Shown here piece by piece: positions 43,660 to 56,009 of a stretch of 64,000 nucleotides of DNA (its first letter is position 1; each line of letters begins with the position of its first letter). Position numbers and translations under genes: made by a program. The notes beneath the pieces were generated by a model. The model searched no databases. It worked only from the letters and a program-made list of their open reading frames with translations, and had not been told where the DNA came from. This DNA is from Durusdinium trenchii (Eukaryota; Sar; Dinophyceae; Suessiales; Symbiodiniaceae): positions 94,457 to 158,456 of the forward strand of contig CAXAMN010013925.1 in assembly GCA_963970005.1 (NCBI GenBank), read 5' to 3'.

Positions 43660-46600
43660 AATAAACACTTCACCAACACAAGAAAGCCACACACCGTCCT
43701 CAGCAACTCTGCATGCCTATGGTACTTCGGACCCTCGACCATCTTACACCGGGCAAGCTTGCGACCATCTTCCGCACAAGGCGACCGGCCAAATGTTTAG
43801 GAAAGTCCAATTCATTGTCCCAAAAAAATGCATTTGATCTGGTTGAAAAATCAAAGTATCACAAAATGCCACCTACACTCCCTGGTGGCTTGTAAATAAA
43901 GTAACAATATCATCTGCAGCCCCCAATTGCAACTTACATGGCGCTGGAAATTTGGAGTCAAAACATTGCGCAAAGAAAACAAAGCCAAATCAAAGGCCCC
44001 GTGTTACTTCAACAATCACCGTATTATATAAGGTCTTTGTTGATTTAGTTCTGGACGTATCGAAAGGCTTGGTGGGATCCTGATGTCCTGATGCCCCCTA
44101 CATGTGAGGAAAGGTTTGCCTCCCTCCAAGTCGAAGTGCGGCGAAGTTAAAGTGCAGCACTTCGAAGTTGTGCTTCAAAGCCACTGGCTCTGTGAACAAA
44201 GCCTCACCCATTACGCAAGAATATTTAAAGGTTGTTCTCATTTAATCGACAGGAGAACCAGGAAAAAGCGCACAAGGACAACATGTCCAATCCCTCATCC
44301 AAACAAAAGCATAGTGCCAACAAACTTGAAGGATACCAAGGACTAGACCATATTTCCGCAAACTGGTTGAAAACTATGATATAAATAATCAACTTCGCAA
44401 AGTTTGAGAGAACAAGCATTTGGCACTGAAGAGGAAGGTCCACTATTCAAATGGACTTGCAATCATTATTCACCCTCGTGTCTGCCAATCAAAGCTGAAC
44501 TCCGAATTGTCTGATAGAAGCGCTTGCACTGTAGGTTGGATCAAACTCTGGTGATACACGATACAAACCTCTGACTTTGCAGCGCATCGGGTCAAGTTAT
44601 GAGGTCTGCTTGAAGAGAAACCCTACGGGCTGAAAAGGAATATATTGACACCATGCCTAACTCCAAATGCAAATAATTGTATGCTCTATATATGCTCTAT
44701 AGTCTTTTCTAATACCCAACAAAGCAAAGATCTTTCAGCAAAGCTCTACTCATCCACCATTATATAATAGACACAAAATCCAACCGCCAGCAGCTATAAG
44801 CAGCACCCACCACGCTGCCTGTGCTCGGGAAGCTCGTTCTCCGATCCAGACCTAAATTCGGGAAGCTTCAAACGGGTCAGCTTGCACAAGGCCAACTTTT
44901 CGAAGACCACCCGTCGCTGCCTTCGCAATGAATTGAAAGGGGGACACGCCGCTGAGTGTTTATCTGCATCGCTTTTCTGACAACGAAGGACTCATCTGCT
45001 CTGCTGCAACATGAGATATGGGCTCTTCAGCAAGACAGAAGGCCCACATTGAACCCATCGCTTTGGTAGCAAATGAGAGAATCTTGCAAAGCCTTCCATC
45101 TTCAGGCGTGTTCTTTTGAACACAACGAGAAAGCACGAATGGCCGAATGATCGTGTCACTCAGCCCCTCACGAGCGACCACGAAGCTCCACCAGTGCCAG
45201 CAGGTGCCGGACCAGCAGCTGACACAGCTTGCGCTGAGTCTTCAAACTGCATCCTGCGCATCTGGAGTCGAAGCAATCCAATGCATCAATCATGGCTGTC
45301 GTGGCTCCAAACTGGGCCCACCCCGCGATGTAAAAAAGGAAAAGTTGACCTGGCCCTTCTTTTTGCGACCGTCCCGACCCTTTTGCTGCACCTTTTTCCG
45401 CCGTTCTCCCCCAAAAGGATGCATTGCATTGGGACATGAGACGAAGGTGTTCCAAAGTGCTTTTGCACACTCCGTTGAATTGATGGAACTGCTTGGCATG
45501 GCTTCATCTGGGCATCCCAGGCCAAGGGCCAGACAGCTCACCAGGCATCCTGGCCACGCAACCGTGGGCACTGCCTACATGAGATGACCCACATAAAGCT
45601 TGTTTTCTAAGCACACTATCAGTGTCAACATCCCAAGAGCAGAGCTTTCAGGTTTCACTGTTTGCACCAGGCACATCCAAGGCTGTGACTCATTCGCTTC
45701 TGATGGGAGCCACATCTGAGCCTAGCCGAGACTTTGCTTCTTCGCTTCACTCTGAGATCGTTCTCCCTCATTCGACATGAAGGATTCGACTTGTGTGCTG
45801 CATTCATTATCATTAGAAAATAAACGCTCCACAGCTTGCATGATCTTCCAGGCGCAAGCTCCCTTTTTTATCCTTTTTTGACTTTTTTGGTGCCTCTGGG
45901 CCCATCGGCATCCAGCCGAAGTGGTTGCCCACCTCAACGACCCACACTGTCACAGAGCAATGTCTTGGAGAAACAAAACAAACCTCAATTATCTGAGCTT
46001 CTCTGAGCTCTCTGGCTGGAGGATAGCCTTGGCACAAAACCATCGAACAAATGGAATTCTAGAAAAGAATGTCACTCAGGGAACTTTCTATACAAAGCTC
46101 CTGCATTTCCATCAACGGAAATACCAAGCACCTACGACTTCTAGCGTACTGGAATCAACATGCTCTTGCCCTTGCACATGTCCACATCTGCTAGAATTAG
46201 AACTCGTTGAACAAAGTCTACTGTAACTCCTCAAGCACACCAAAGGGTCTTTTTGCCGGAGTGTCACAGGCCCACACCTCCCATCTCGTTGACCCCAGGC
46301 ATGCCAGGATAACCAGGCACCTCAGATTATCTGTTGCACCATCTAAGCTTCCAAATTGCCACCAAACCATGTAGATCTGTGGTGTGGAAGAAGCGGTCGA
46401 CCCGTCTTGGCCCGGGTGACTCCCAAAGCACTTCCCTACAGATTGGACACCAACCAAGCAGATGTCGCATGTCCAAACTGCTAGACAGGTCAAAGCTTGC
46501 TAAACCAAAAGAAAGGCACATCGACCTGGGGCCAGCCAGAATTCTCGCGAGGCATAATCCACATCCTCGAAGACTTGGATTGCTGCTTTTTCTCAATGCA

Positions 46601-48405
46601 CCAATGGTTCTGGCAAAAACCACCGTAAAGGCATATGAAGAGCCTTTGGAAATGCACACAATCAATAATTGATCCACGCCATCTCACCTTCACTTCTACC
46701 TTCACCTAAGCTTATGAACAATTGGGCCAGACTGAGCTTCAGACTGAGGCCAGGCTGGTGGCACCTGGCGGCGAGACGCCCATCTTCACAAATACAGAAC
46801 CTGTTCAGGTGGGCTCTTCATCTTTCGCATGGGTCGTGCCATCGCATGCCTTTCACATGTCGCATGTCTTCACCCGCAGCTTTGAAGCCTTTGCTGAACG
46901 TGACTGACATGACTCGTTTGAGCCAGGCCTGACTGGGAAAGCCACCCATCGCATTGGGGTCCCAGTTGGGCCAGGCCATCTAAGAGCAAATCACAGCGTC
47001 ACAGCCAGGTTTAAAAAGCCTTAGACCTTAGACTCCACTTTTGCGAATACAACAGTCTATCTTGTTAAGACTCCTAAACTTTGCCAGCCATTTAAAAAGT
47101 TCCCTTGGTAAACGTTATTAAAAAGTTCCCTTGGTAAGACGCACTTCCATCTCAAACGCTGCCTCTGGTGCGAACTCATCAACTCCAAGGAGCCATCACA
47201 GGAGCCATCTTTGTGTCTTTGTGTGCGCTCACAAAAGAAAAAGGTAAACTCTCGGGTTGAAAGGGAGTGGTTGAAGTCTTCTCCCTCAAAGGTGCTGTGA
47301 TTTCAACTCAGGTCAATCTACCTGCAAAAACTTCTCTCCCAAACCGACAATCATCTGGGCTACCAAACCGGGTAGTTTTCGGGTGTCATCGGCACATTCC
47401 TCGCTTGCACACAAGAATAACGACTGTGGAAACAAGGCAATGCTACATTGCTACGTGTCTGCAACCCGGGAATAAACGTCAGATGACGATGGGTGTTCGA
47501 TCAAACACCCTGCCTCTTGACTCCTAATCCTCAGAATCCGATGTAAAAAAGAATCCCCGCCAAGGCACTTCCCCTGGGACGTTGGCGACATGTTCGGCCC
47601 CTGCAAAAAGAGGGCAGCGAGTTGCGCAGTACTGCATACGTGCCGAGAGGAGTCAATCAAACGTTACTTGTCCCAACGCACCTGGGAGCTGGATGGTGTT
47701 GCTTGTGGTGTTGGTGGCAGCATGAAGTCCTCACTTTCCTGGGACAGGAAGTCGACCCAACTTGTGCCCTACTGCCGGCATCTTGAACCCTCAATGGGAT
47801 GTTCAAACTCAGAAAAGAACTAGACACCTCTGAGTTTCAAGTCATATAGTGAAGACAGCACGGAGTATACCTTCGAGGTGCCACCAGGGCGCCACTGCCG
47901 CATGCTCGGAGACTTTGGCCAGGCCTCACATGGATTGAGGTGTCCTTCCTCATCGGTGGCAAAACCCAGGCACGCGTCATACCGTTCACATCCGGTTGGA
48001 CCTCTTGGACGTTTCAGTTCTAGTGACTCGATAGAGCCCTTAGCCCTTTGTCCATCTACTAAAGGATCCAAAAGAAAAGCAATTCCTAGCTATCCAGGGA
48101 GCTGGGCTTAGCCTGCAAACGAAGAAGGAAGTTTGCGTCTTCCGGGCTTGCCCAATCATCCATCCTATCTCCAGCCTGTTGGGGCCAGCAAAGGTGTACT
48201 GCTCTGACTCCGGCGACCAGGCCTCCTTGGAAATGTCGATCGAGAACTTCCAAGAGGGGGGAAACGACCCAATGACCCTGAAGGCTAACGGAAGGCTAAC
48301 GGAAACTGGTTCAAGATTTGGTCCGCTAATTGAAAGAGAAACATGGACACTGGACATTCGCACATTGGAGCCGATACATACTTCCCGCAAGTCATTTGCC
48401 TCTAA
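43660..48405. other. No gene recognised
   Basis: Frames of up to about 145 codons on both strands without domain motifs. The upstream exons of the NEIL3-like gene should lie here, but no M-P-E-G-P or M-V-E-G start was found on the minus strand. Confidence 0.4.
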
Positions 48406-48408
48406 AAA

Positions 48409-48512
48409 TCTATCTATCTACCTATCTATGTATCTACCTATCTATCTACAGTATCTATCGATCGATCGATCGATCGATCTACAGTATCTATCCATCCATC
48501 TATCTACACCTC
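48409..48512. repeat. TCTA/GATC tetranucleotide microsatellite
   Basis: (TCTA)n with TACC and TATG variants, a core of five GATC repeats (near 48458-48479), then further (ATCC)n and (TCTA)n. Three related tetranucleotide motifs suggest stepwise mutation of one array. Confidence 0.9.
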
Positions 48513-48519
48513 TACTTAC

Positions 48520-50330
48520 TCTACACCCCGAGCAACTTGCTGGCCCAATGAGGCTCCAACTGTACATGTAGTCCTGGTGACCTGCAAAAAAAGTTAGACA
48601 AAGTGAGTGAAGCATCGAACACAAACTGACGCCCTTGGTCTTCAGTTCCAATCAACTCCCGGATAGCCAACTGCAATTCTGGTCCAATCCTTGTCCTGTA
48701 CACATCTGTGCACCTTGAGGCGTCTTTTGTACATCTGAGAGGTGGTGTTTGCAAGCTATTTCGTGCACATTTACAATGCTTCCAATTTTGGATTGAAAGA
48801 TCACGTATTGTGGCCCCAGGAGTTTTTCGCTTGCAGATCAAACTAGATTGGATCAGCAGGATGTTATTTTTCTGCACAGCCACGAAGGTTGACCAGACCC
48901 CTGGCACTGATTTCTGGCCAGCCTCATTGGCCAAAGCATGGGGGAGGCCGCCTCGTCATCCGATAAGGATGCCCACCTGGTACGATGTCATGGAGAGAGC
49001 TGGTTCCAAAGGGAACGGGGTCGATCATGGTGTTCTTCACCCTCTTATTGAAGCAATCCCTTCATGGGAAGCCAAAAAGGCAAAGGATCAAAACTTCATT
49101 TGGGTGTGTATTTATTGCACCTGCTGGATGAAGACCCATTGGCTGGGTGGTCTCCCTATTGAAAATAGATCCATACGGAATTCAATATCTTGGTAGAAAA
49201 CGACCCGTCTATCGTCAAACACACATCAACCAGCGTCTTCAAACCTCAAACGGCCGGGCGCTGTCGCACTTTGGCACCTCCGTCGAGCTCCCGGCCATGC
49301 ATCGGGAGCAGCCTGGGTTCAGAATGGCAGATCAGACTCATAGATTCTAGATGCTTCAGAATCTGTAAAAAGTCATGGACTCAGGAATGAAGACCTCGAC
49401 TATTTATAGAAAACGCTACACGCAGCTTCTTTGAAGGGCCCAAACTGCCATAGCCCATCCCTACGCCCTACGTTCTCAGATTAACCCAGCTGGGCACCCG
49501 GACGTCCCGACCCACACGCCATGTAGGTGCCATAGTGGGGGACATGCCAGGGGATGGATAAGCAGCCAGGTCCACAGGATGCATCTGGCACAAACGAACA
49601 ACTCCGCAAGTCCAGGCAGATTGCCTCACCTGTTCGGTGGACCTCTTCTGCCCAGTGGGGAGGGAAGTTTTGCCCCATGGGACGCACACTTACAGAGTTG
49701 CAAGGGTTCCTACGGCTGTGTCAAACCAGGATACCTAGGCTGACAAGCTACATGGTGTTGGGAATCCAGGTTTTGACCGATTCCCACACAGCACTACATT
49801 TGTCAGGAAGTTGGGCCTCTGTACGTCCATGGGTCAAGCATTCGTTGAAAACTCGCAGTGTCCTGCTTTGGGATTCACCTTCATCCACTCTGCCCTGCTT
49901 TCTGATTGACCACAACACAATCAGCCTCCTTTGAGGATCGGCGGATGCCTGTCATCATCTCCTGCGGATCTCGCCCGCCCCAAAAAATATCGATCTCAAA
50001 AGCTACATGCAAGAACTGAGTGAGGCACAAGTGTTACTTTTAAAAGTGAGCCGCTCACAAATGTCAATCAAAGTTCAAACCCTTGCAAGGTCACACATGT
50101 CACCTGACAGGTCAACCACGCGAACCTCCTCAGACATGGAAGCCCAACGTCGTCGGCCAACAAGACCTCTCGTTGCCACTTGTGACGCTATTTCCAGTTA
50201 CATGAAAATAATGTTATGGGTAAAACAAAAAGTGAGTGTTAAAAAGCAAGAACCTCGAAACGAGAGTAGTAATATCCGTTTGCAAAGTAGTTTCATAACA
50301 TCTATATAAGTTCACCTACATAATATTCAC
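48520..50330. other. No gene recognised
   Basis: A minus-strand frame at 48934-48521 and a plus-strand frame at 48708-49196 overlap; neither shows a family signature. Further exons of the gene at 50338 may lie here, but none is supportable. Confidence 0.35.
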
Positions 50331-50337
50331 TCCTCAC

Positions 50338-50697
50338 CTTGCCACCAAACGGTTCATCATACCAAATCTTCCTGATTTTGCAGTGCCCGCCTGCAGGTGG
50401 CTCCTGCATATGTTCGAGCAAAGGACAGAAAAATGCCCTTGAGTCGTTAAGTTTGTGGGTGTCTCCCCAACCCCACTGGGTCTTTGTTGGCGTCTTTCGC
50501 GATCTCCCAAAATACTTGCACAGGCAGGAACAACCATCGGTGCAAGTGATGGACCCAGGGCAACCGTCGTGGATCGCGCTGTTTCCGGAGTCAAGTCTAG
50601 TCTCCCAAAAACTGACGATTTGCTTGCCATTCACGATCCTTGCCATTTCAAACTCAAAAATTTGCCAGTCTCCTCTGGCCGTAGGAATGGCGATGTC
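50338..50697 (-). CDS. Isolated exon, Cys-rich, unknown function
   Basis: On the minus strand an open stretch of exactly 120 codons runs from an acceptor TCTCAG|GACATCG to a canonical donor GGCAAG|GTGAGG. The translation is balanced and protein-like (AIPTARGDWQIFEFEMARI, then a Cys cluster ITCTDGCSCLCKYFG, then HCKIRKIWYDEPFGGK). I do not recognise the family. Neighbouring exons are not identified. The sharp splice signals at both ends and lack of stops are the main support. Confidence 0.45.
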
Positions 50698-50869
50698 CTG
50701 AGACGTCTATGGAAGCTAGCAACGAAGACAAGAGAAAGTCAATGAAAGCCTTAGGTTGTTCCAACTATCTGGTGCCAAATCATACATAATCATAATTTGC
50801 GAACCGAAAATGTTTTTCCCGAATGCGTAGCGAAGGGTTCTCGTTTAACTCTGGGGGTCTGGGGGTAGA

Positions 50870-50960
50870 GTCTTGTTCGCGACCCGTTGCTTCTATGTTC
50901 GCAACCGTCCGCAACCGTTCGCAACCGTTCGCAACCGTCCGCAACCGTCCGCAGTAGGTC
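50870..50960 (+). repeat. Tandem CCGTTCGCAA decamer block
   Basis: About five copies of a 10-bp unit (CCGTCCGCAA/CCGTTCGCAA) after CTTGTTCGCGACCCGTTG. Mirror of 7985-8060. Confidence 0.85.
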
Positions 50961-51364
50961 GCTAAGGCGCTGCCATTGGGGGAAGCTTTTGCAAGTGACT
51001 TTTCATGGATGTGTCACGTGTCAGTTTGCGCCGCTATTCCATTGTGATTTGCATGAAAATGACATGTCGCGCAAGAAGCGTGATGCATTTCACTGCACAG
51101 GCGCAGCGTTTTGTGAGATCCGCAGTTTGCTACGCAGTTCCATTGGGATTAGCGTTTGGAGAGTTGTGTTTTTGGGGTGTTGGATGTGGCCGTGCCATTG
51201 GGATTTGCGTTTCAGGGTGTGGCATCGAAGCTCTGTTTTCGTGACAAGTCTCAGCTGAAATGCCGATTTGGGTGGATGGGAGTGTGCTCCGAACGGGTCG
51301 AAATCATTCCAAACGTGTGGTGTGGTGCAAATTTTGTTGAAGGCCACATGAGATGACATTGTTA

Positions 51365-51560
51365 CTTTTCGTGGCAGGCGCAGGACTTTGTGCAGGTTTT
51401 GAGGTGTGGAAGTGGGATTTTCGTGGCAGGCGCAGGGAATCGTGAGGTTGCGATGTGTGACGGAGGTGACATTTCGTGGCAGGCGCAGTACTTTGTGCGC
51501 GTTAGACGTGTGGACGCGGAAAGATTCGTGGCAGGCGCAGGGAATCGGGAGGTTGTGAGT
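51365..51560 (+). repeat. Four copies of a TTCGTGGCAGGCGCAG unit
   Basis: TTCGTGGCAGGCGCAG followed by GACTTTGTGC or GGAATCGTGAGG, alternating, with a spacing of about 45-65 bp. A weaker copy (CACAGGCGCAGCGTTTTG) lies near 51096. Confidence 0.8.
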
Positions 51561-51694
51561 TGTGGTAGAGGTGAATGTCGCTGTCACATTGGGATTGGCG
51601 TGTGGGCGGGTGTCGTTTGGAGGGGCTGGAATCGCGAAATTGCTTGGCAGGGCTGCGTGATGTGTGTGCTCCGATGGGTGTTTCCGCTGGACTT

Positions 51695-51858
51695 TTGGAT
51701 GAAGTCTCGTGCGAAACGCTCGTTTTTTGAGACTTGACGCGCGACTTTTGGAGGAAGTCTCGTACGAAACGCTCGTCTTGCAGCCTCGCAGCGTGACTTT
51801 TGGAAGAAGTCTCGTACGAAACGCTCGTTTTGGAGACTTGACATGTGACTTTTGGAGG
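51695..51858 (+). repeat. Four copies of a GACTTTTGGAGGAAGTCTCG unit
   Basis: Units of about 50-60 bp with GACTTTTGG, GAAGTCTCGTACG and AAACGCTCGT. The fourth is cut after GACTTTTGGAGGAAG, directly at the first satellite unit. Confidence 0.88.
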
Positions 51859-51865
51859 AAGCACA

Positions 51866-53163
51866 AGAGTGTCCCACAAGAGTGTCCCGTATGAGTGTCC
51901 CACAAGAGTGTCCCACAAGAGTGTCCCGCATGTCCCACAACAGTGTCCTACAAGAGTGTCCCGTATGAGTGTCCCACAAGAGTGTCCCACAAGAGTGTCC
52001 TACAAGAGTGTCCCACAAGTGTGTCCCACAAGAGTGTCCGACAAGAGTGTCCCAAAAGAGTGACCCACCAGAGTGTCCTACAAGAGTGTGCAACAAGAGT
52101 GTCCCGTAAGAGTGTCCCACAAGAGTGTCCTACAAGAGTGTCCCACAAGAGTGTCCTACAAGAGTGTCCCGTAAGAGTGTCTCACAAGAGTGTCCCACAA
52201 GAGTGTCCCGCAACCATGTCCCACAAGAGTCAAGAGTGTCCATATAAGAGTGTCCCACAAGAGTGTCCCACAAGAGTGCCCTACAAGAGTGTCCCACAAG
52301 AGTGTCCTACAAGAGTGTCCCACAAGAGTGTCCTACAAGAGTATCCCACAAGGGTTTCCTACAAGAGTGTCCNNNNNNNNNNNNNNNNNNNNNNNNNNNN
52401 NNNNNNNNNNNNNNNNNNNNNNNNNNNNNNNNNNNNNNNNNNNNNNNNNNNNNNNNNNNNNNNNNNNNNNNNNNNNNNNNNNNNNNNNNNNNNNNNNNNN
52501 NNNNNNNNNNNNNNNNNNNNNNNNNNNNNNNNNNNNNNNNNNNNNNNNNNNNNNNNNNNNNNNNNNNNNNNNNNNNNNNNNNNNNNNNNNNNNNNNNNNN
52601 NNNNNNNNNNNNNNNNNNNNNNNNNNNNNNNNNNNNNNNNNNNNNNNNNNCAAGAGTTTCCTACAAGAGTGTCCCACAAGAGTGTCCCACAAGAGTGTCC
52701 CACAAGAGTGTCCCACAAGAGTGTCCTGCAAGAGTGCCACAAGAGTGTCCCACAAGAGTGTCCCAAATGAGTGTCCGACAGGAGTGTCCCACAAGAGTGT
52801 CCCGCAACAGTGTCCCGCAAGAGTGTCTCACAAGAGTGTCCCTTAAGAGTGTCCCACAAGAGTGTCGCAACAGTGTCCTACAAGAGTCTCCCACAAGGGT
52901 TTCCTACAAGAGTGTCCTATAAGAGTGTCCCACAAGAGTGTCCCACAAGAGTGTCCTACAAGAGTGTCCCACAACAGTGTCCCGCAAGAGTGTCCCAAAT
53001 GAGTGTCCCACAGGAGTGTCCCACAAGAGTGTCCCGCAACAGTGTCCCACAAGAGTGTCCCACAAGAGTGTCCCACAAGAGTGTCCCGTAAGAGTGTCCC
53101 ACAAGAGTTTCCTACAAGAGTGACCCACAAGAGTGTCCCACAAGAGTGTCCTACAAGCGTGTC
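51866..53163 (-). repeat. 13-bp satellite array, locus 3 (inverted, gapped)
   Basis: CACAAGAGTGTCC units, the reverse complement of the 7080-7825 array, over about 1.3 kb including 278 unknown bases (52373-52650). The flanks of the gap are both satellite, so the true array length is not known. Confidence 0.95.
52373..52650. other. Assembly gap (N)
   Basis: 278 N inside the satellite. Protein frames that run through it are meaningless. Confidence 0.99.
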
Positions 53164-53220
53164 ATTTGGGCATATATAGCTTTTTGAACGTGTTTGCATT
53201 CGGGTTGGTGGGCTCCATCT

Positions 53221-53316
53221 TGTTTTCAACCAAACTCGGGCCTGTAGGTTTGCGGTGCACTTTTTGATTTGTGCTGTGTTATGTCTGGGTGTTTGGATCC
53301 TTGCTAGATTCTGACA
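53221..53316 (-). repeat. 96-bp LTR, left (3') copy
   Basis: TGTTTTCAACC ... CTAGATTCTGACA on the plus strand. Confidence 0.8.
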
Positions 53317-53964
53317 CGCCCCCTACACCCGAACATCTACAGCACAACTCAATCGGCTCTGCTCCGGCAAAATGCGGGCAGTTCTCAGCAAAGTGGATCT
53401 TCTTACCACGTCTTCAGACTCCTTTCCATGAGTCTTTGACCATGCCTTTGAGGCCAGCTGGAACTCTTGAAAATTTATGTCCCGCTGCTGCCTCACTTCT
53501 CAAATTGCCTCTTCGATGTAGAGATCCAATTGAAAGATCTCGTCCTGCATTTCAATCCTTTCTTCTTCGAACTGCTGCAATGCATGGGAGTCCACCCAAT
53601 TGCAGGCCTGAGTTAATTTGTCACTCTTGCCATCTCCAGTGATCATGTAGTCCTTGATCTTCTGGATCACTGTGGCAGAGGTGGGCTTCATGTAGCCCCA
53701 TGCCACGCATGAGCAAACGGCGCCGCAACCACTCTACCAAGCGCAAGGTCCTGATCAAGCCGCATAGCAGCCAAATCCACTGCCAGCCATCGCCCTCTTC
53801 GTTCCTGGTCTCATCCACGTCTGCTCCTGCCACACTGTCCAAATTGGACAGCAGCCAAATCAGACCAACATGTAGGCTCTTGCTCCTTAGCACTTTGTTT
53901 GTTTGCTCCTTTCCTTGTCCTCTCTCTGCGATCGAGTTCTCCATATTCTTCTTCTCCCGCTCTG

Positions 53965-54756
53965 TCATTGGCACTGTTCACCGAACATGTAGAGTCGTAG
54001 GGTAGGCCAAACAGCGCCGATGTCAGTGAAAGAAAAGTCTCTTTCTGCTGGATCCAATCCAAAGGAAGGCAGCGTCCAAATGCCTGACCCTTCCGATTCC
54101 CTGCCTCTGGGCCATGGACCTGGCTGCTGAGCTGTTAGACCTGGCTTCATCTCACGTTCTTCTCCAACCAGCTTCATCCAGATGCGCCAAACAAGTAATC
54201 CATCCGAGCATCCTGCAACCATCGAGGCGAACTCAGCCTCACCTGATGATGATGAAATCGACATCTGGGACCGCACGCGCGATTCCATCAAGTTGCCATC
54301 CAACATGATTTGGAAGGATGATGTGCTTTTGCAATCATCCCTGTTCCCAGCATAGTCACTGTCGCACACCACTTCAAGCAAACGTTCCTCCTTCCTTCTC
54401 CTCTGCCTCATCTGCTTTGGCCCTTCACTCTGATTGAAAGTCTCACTCCAAAGCCTTCTGTGCCCTACAACTAGGAGCACACATGCCAAGCATTCTTTCC
54501 GCGCTTGCTTTGTTGGCTTGGCCATGAACCTTGCAAGGCTTTGGACGCTGAACTGGGCGTCTGGCCTTTCTCCACATGAGCCGCCCCACTGCACTCCTGT
54601 ATCTGGTGATATCGTCACCTTGCAGCTCTTCACTCGCATCCCTCTTGCTGAGCTCCTGGCTTGTTGGCATCTTTGGATATGCCTTCTTGAAGACATCCAT
54701 GTCCTTTGTCGAAATCTCGCACTGCTTGTTATCACACCTGACGTCACGCCAGTCAC
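53965..54756 (-). pseudogene. copia-like RNase H
   Basis: VVCDSDYAGNRDDCKSTSS supplies the first Asp and K-S-T-S block, and ISSSSGEAEFASMVAGCSDG the Glu. The frame continues without the usual C-terminal H-x-x-x-x-D block before it stops. It lies directly after RT in a different frame. Confidence 0.82.
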
Positions 54757-55655
54757 TGTACAGGACGAACTCTCGCATCAAGTAGTGACCAGCGCGAAAA
54801 GGGCCTTTCTCCTCAACACTCCATTTTATCATTTCCTTGAGGCGATCCACAAAGGCCTTCAAGCTGCGCTCTTTCCCAACCATGAAAACGTCGTCCACGT
54901 GCATGGTGATGTAGATCTCCTTGGTCTTCATCAGCAATGTGGGTTGCATCACATCCTGCTCAAGCCCAAACTCTTTTGCTGTCTTTGCGAACAGTTGGAA
55001 CCACTGAGATGCTGCTGTTCTTTGGCCCGGGAGGCATTTCACCAACTTGTAGATGACGTTGTCTACGTCCACGTAGGCTTTCTTGATGTCGAATGCATCC
55101 TTGATGTCGAGAGTCACGGTGACAAAGCCGGCCCAAAGGTCTGCTCAATGCCGATGCTGCTCTTGAACTGACGAGCAACCAACCTTGCCCACCCTGTTCC
55201 AACCTGTGCGTCCAGGTGAAAACGAACTTCGTGGAGATCCCGTATCCGTTCTGCTGTTCAACTTCACCTGGTTCCACCTCCACCATTGCTGGTATGTTGA
55301 GCGTCCTGTCCACTTCGTTGTTCCTTGCATCACAGTCCAACCTCTCGAGCTGAGCCTTTGTCGTGATCGGTGGTTCAGCAAAAGATTCGTGTCCAATCAA
55401 GCTGATGAGGTCCTGGGACTCCCAGTTGGGTAAAAGTTCACAAGCCTCTTCCTTTTGTGTCTCGTCTTGAAACCTTTCGATCTTCTTGATGAATTTCCAC
55501 TTGGCTGGGACAATGACAGCCAGCCTTTTCCTCTGTCTCTTCTTGTTCCTGCCTTCTCCTCTCTCGTGGAGTGTCAGTGAGGCTTTCACACTGACCTCAC
55601 TTCTGGCCCAGATGAGTCTACCCACGTAGTGGTATGAGTCCACCGAGTCCACCAC
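54443..55655 (-). pseudogene. copia-like reverse transcriptase, broken
   Basis: Segment 55655-54960 holds the linker before RT (KARL-like WTHRLEQGGQGWLLVSSRAA). Segment 55117-54443, in another frame, has LDIKDAFDIKKAYV (first catalytic Asp region), KCLPGQRTAASQWFQLF (the LPGQR-x-x-x-x-W block) and MHVDDVFMVG, an HVDD active site in place of YVDD. A frameshift separates the two, so catalytic RT cannot be made from this copy. Confidence 0.82.
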
Positions 55656-55910
55656 GACCGTGGTACTTCCTCAAGCTTCTCTTGGCTCCCTGAAGGAACG
55701 TGGGGCAAGTAGTAGTTCACCTCCTGTCTTCCACCTGTCTCCAGCCGCTCCTGCAATGCACGCGATCAGCAAAACCTCGGTTAGCGAGAAACCTGTCGAG
55801 CTGGATCCCCTGGCCGATGCTCTACGGCGTCGAAGGGTCGTGGTGCCTACGTGGGTAGCGGAGGCCGGTGCTTACGACCAGCGCTCCGCTACCATGCGAA
55901 GCGAAAATGG

Positions 55911-56006
55911 TCTTTTCAACCAAACTCGGGCCTGTAGGTTTGCGGTGCACTTCTTGATTTATGCTGTGATATGTCTGGGTGTTTGGATCCTTGCTAGATT
56001 CTGACA
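55911..56006 (-). repeat. 96-bp LTR, right (5') copy
   Basis: TCTTTTCAACC ... CTAGATTCTGACA on the plus strand; the second base differs from the left copy, which destroys the CA terminus. Confidence 0.8.
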
Positions 56007-56009
56007 TAA

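Larger units (their letters stand above)
53221..56006 (-). mobile_element. copia-type LTR element with 96-bp LTRs, RT-RNase H only
   Basis: Direct repeats 53221-53316 and 55911-56006 differ at only about four positions and flank a 2.6-kb interior read on the minus strand. The LTR starts TG (TGTCAGAATC, minus strand) and ends CA in the left copy and GA in the right. AGGGGGCG (minus strand) just inside the left LTR is in polypurine-tract position. Gag, protease and integrase are absent, so this is an internally deleted derivative. No target duplication: the flanks are CATCT and TAATT. A 10-bp inverted repeat GGTAGCGGAG/CTCCGCTACC at 55854-55863/55884-55893 lies inside the right end. Confidence 0.75.

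Noticed and set aside
51895..52770. Long frames encoding KSVPQECPTRVSH-type repeat proteins
   Set aside because: They are translations of the 13-bp satellite, equally open in all six frames, and run through the N gap.
55883..55910. tRNA primer-binding site for the 96-bp-LTR element (TGGTAGCGGAGC, minus strand)
   Set aside because: It lies 16 nt from the LTR and is one arm of a local inverted repeat, so the match may be coincidental.
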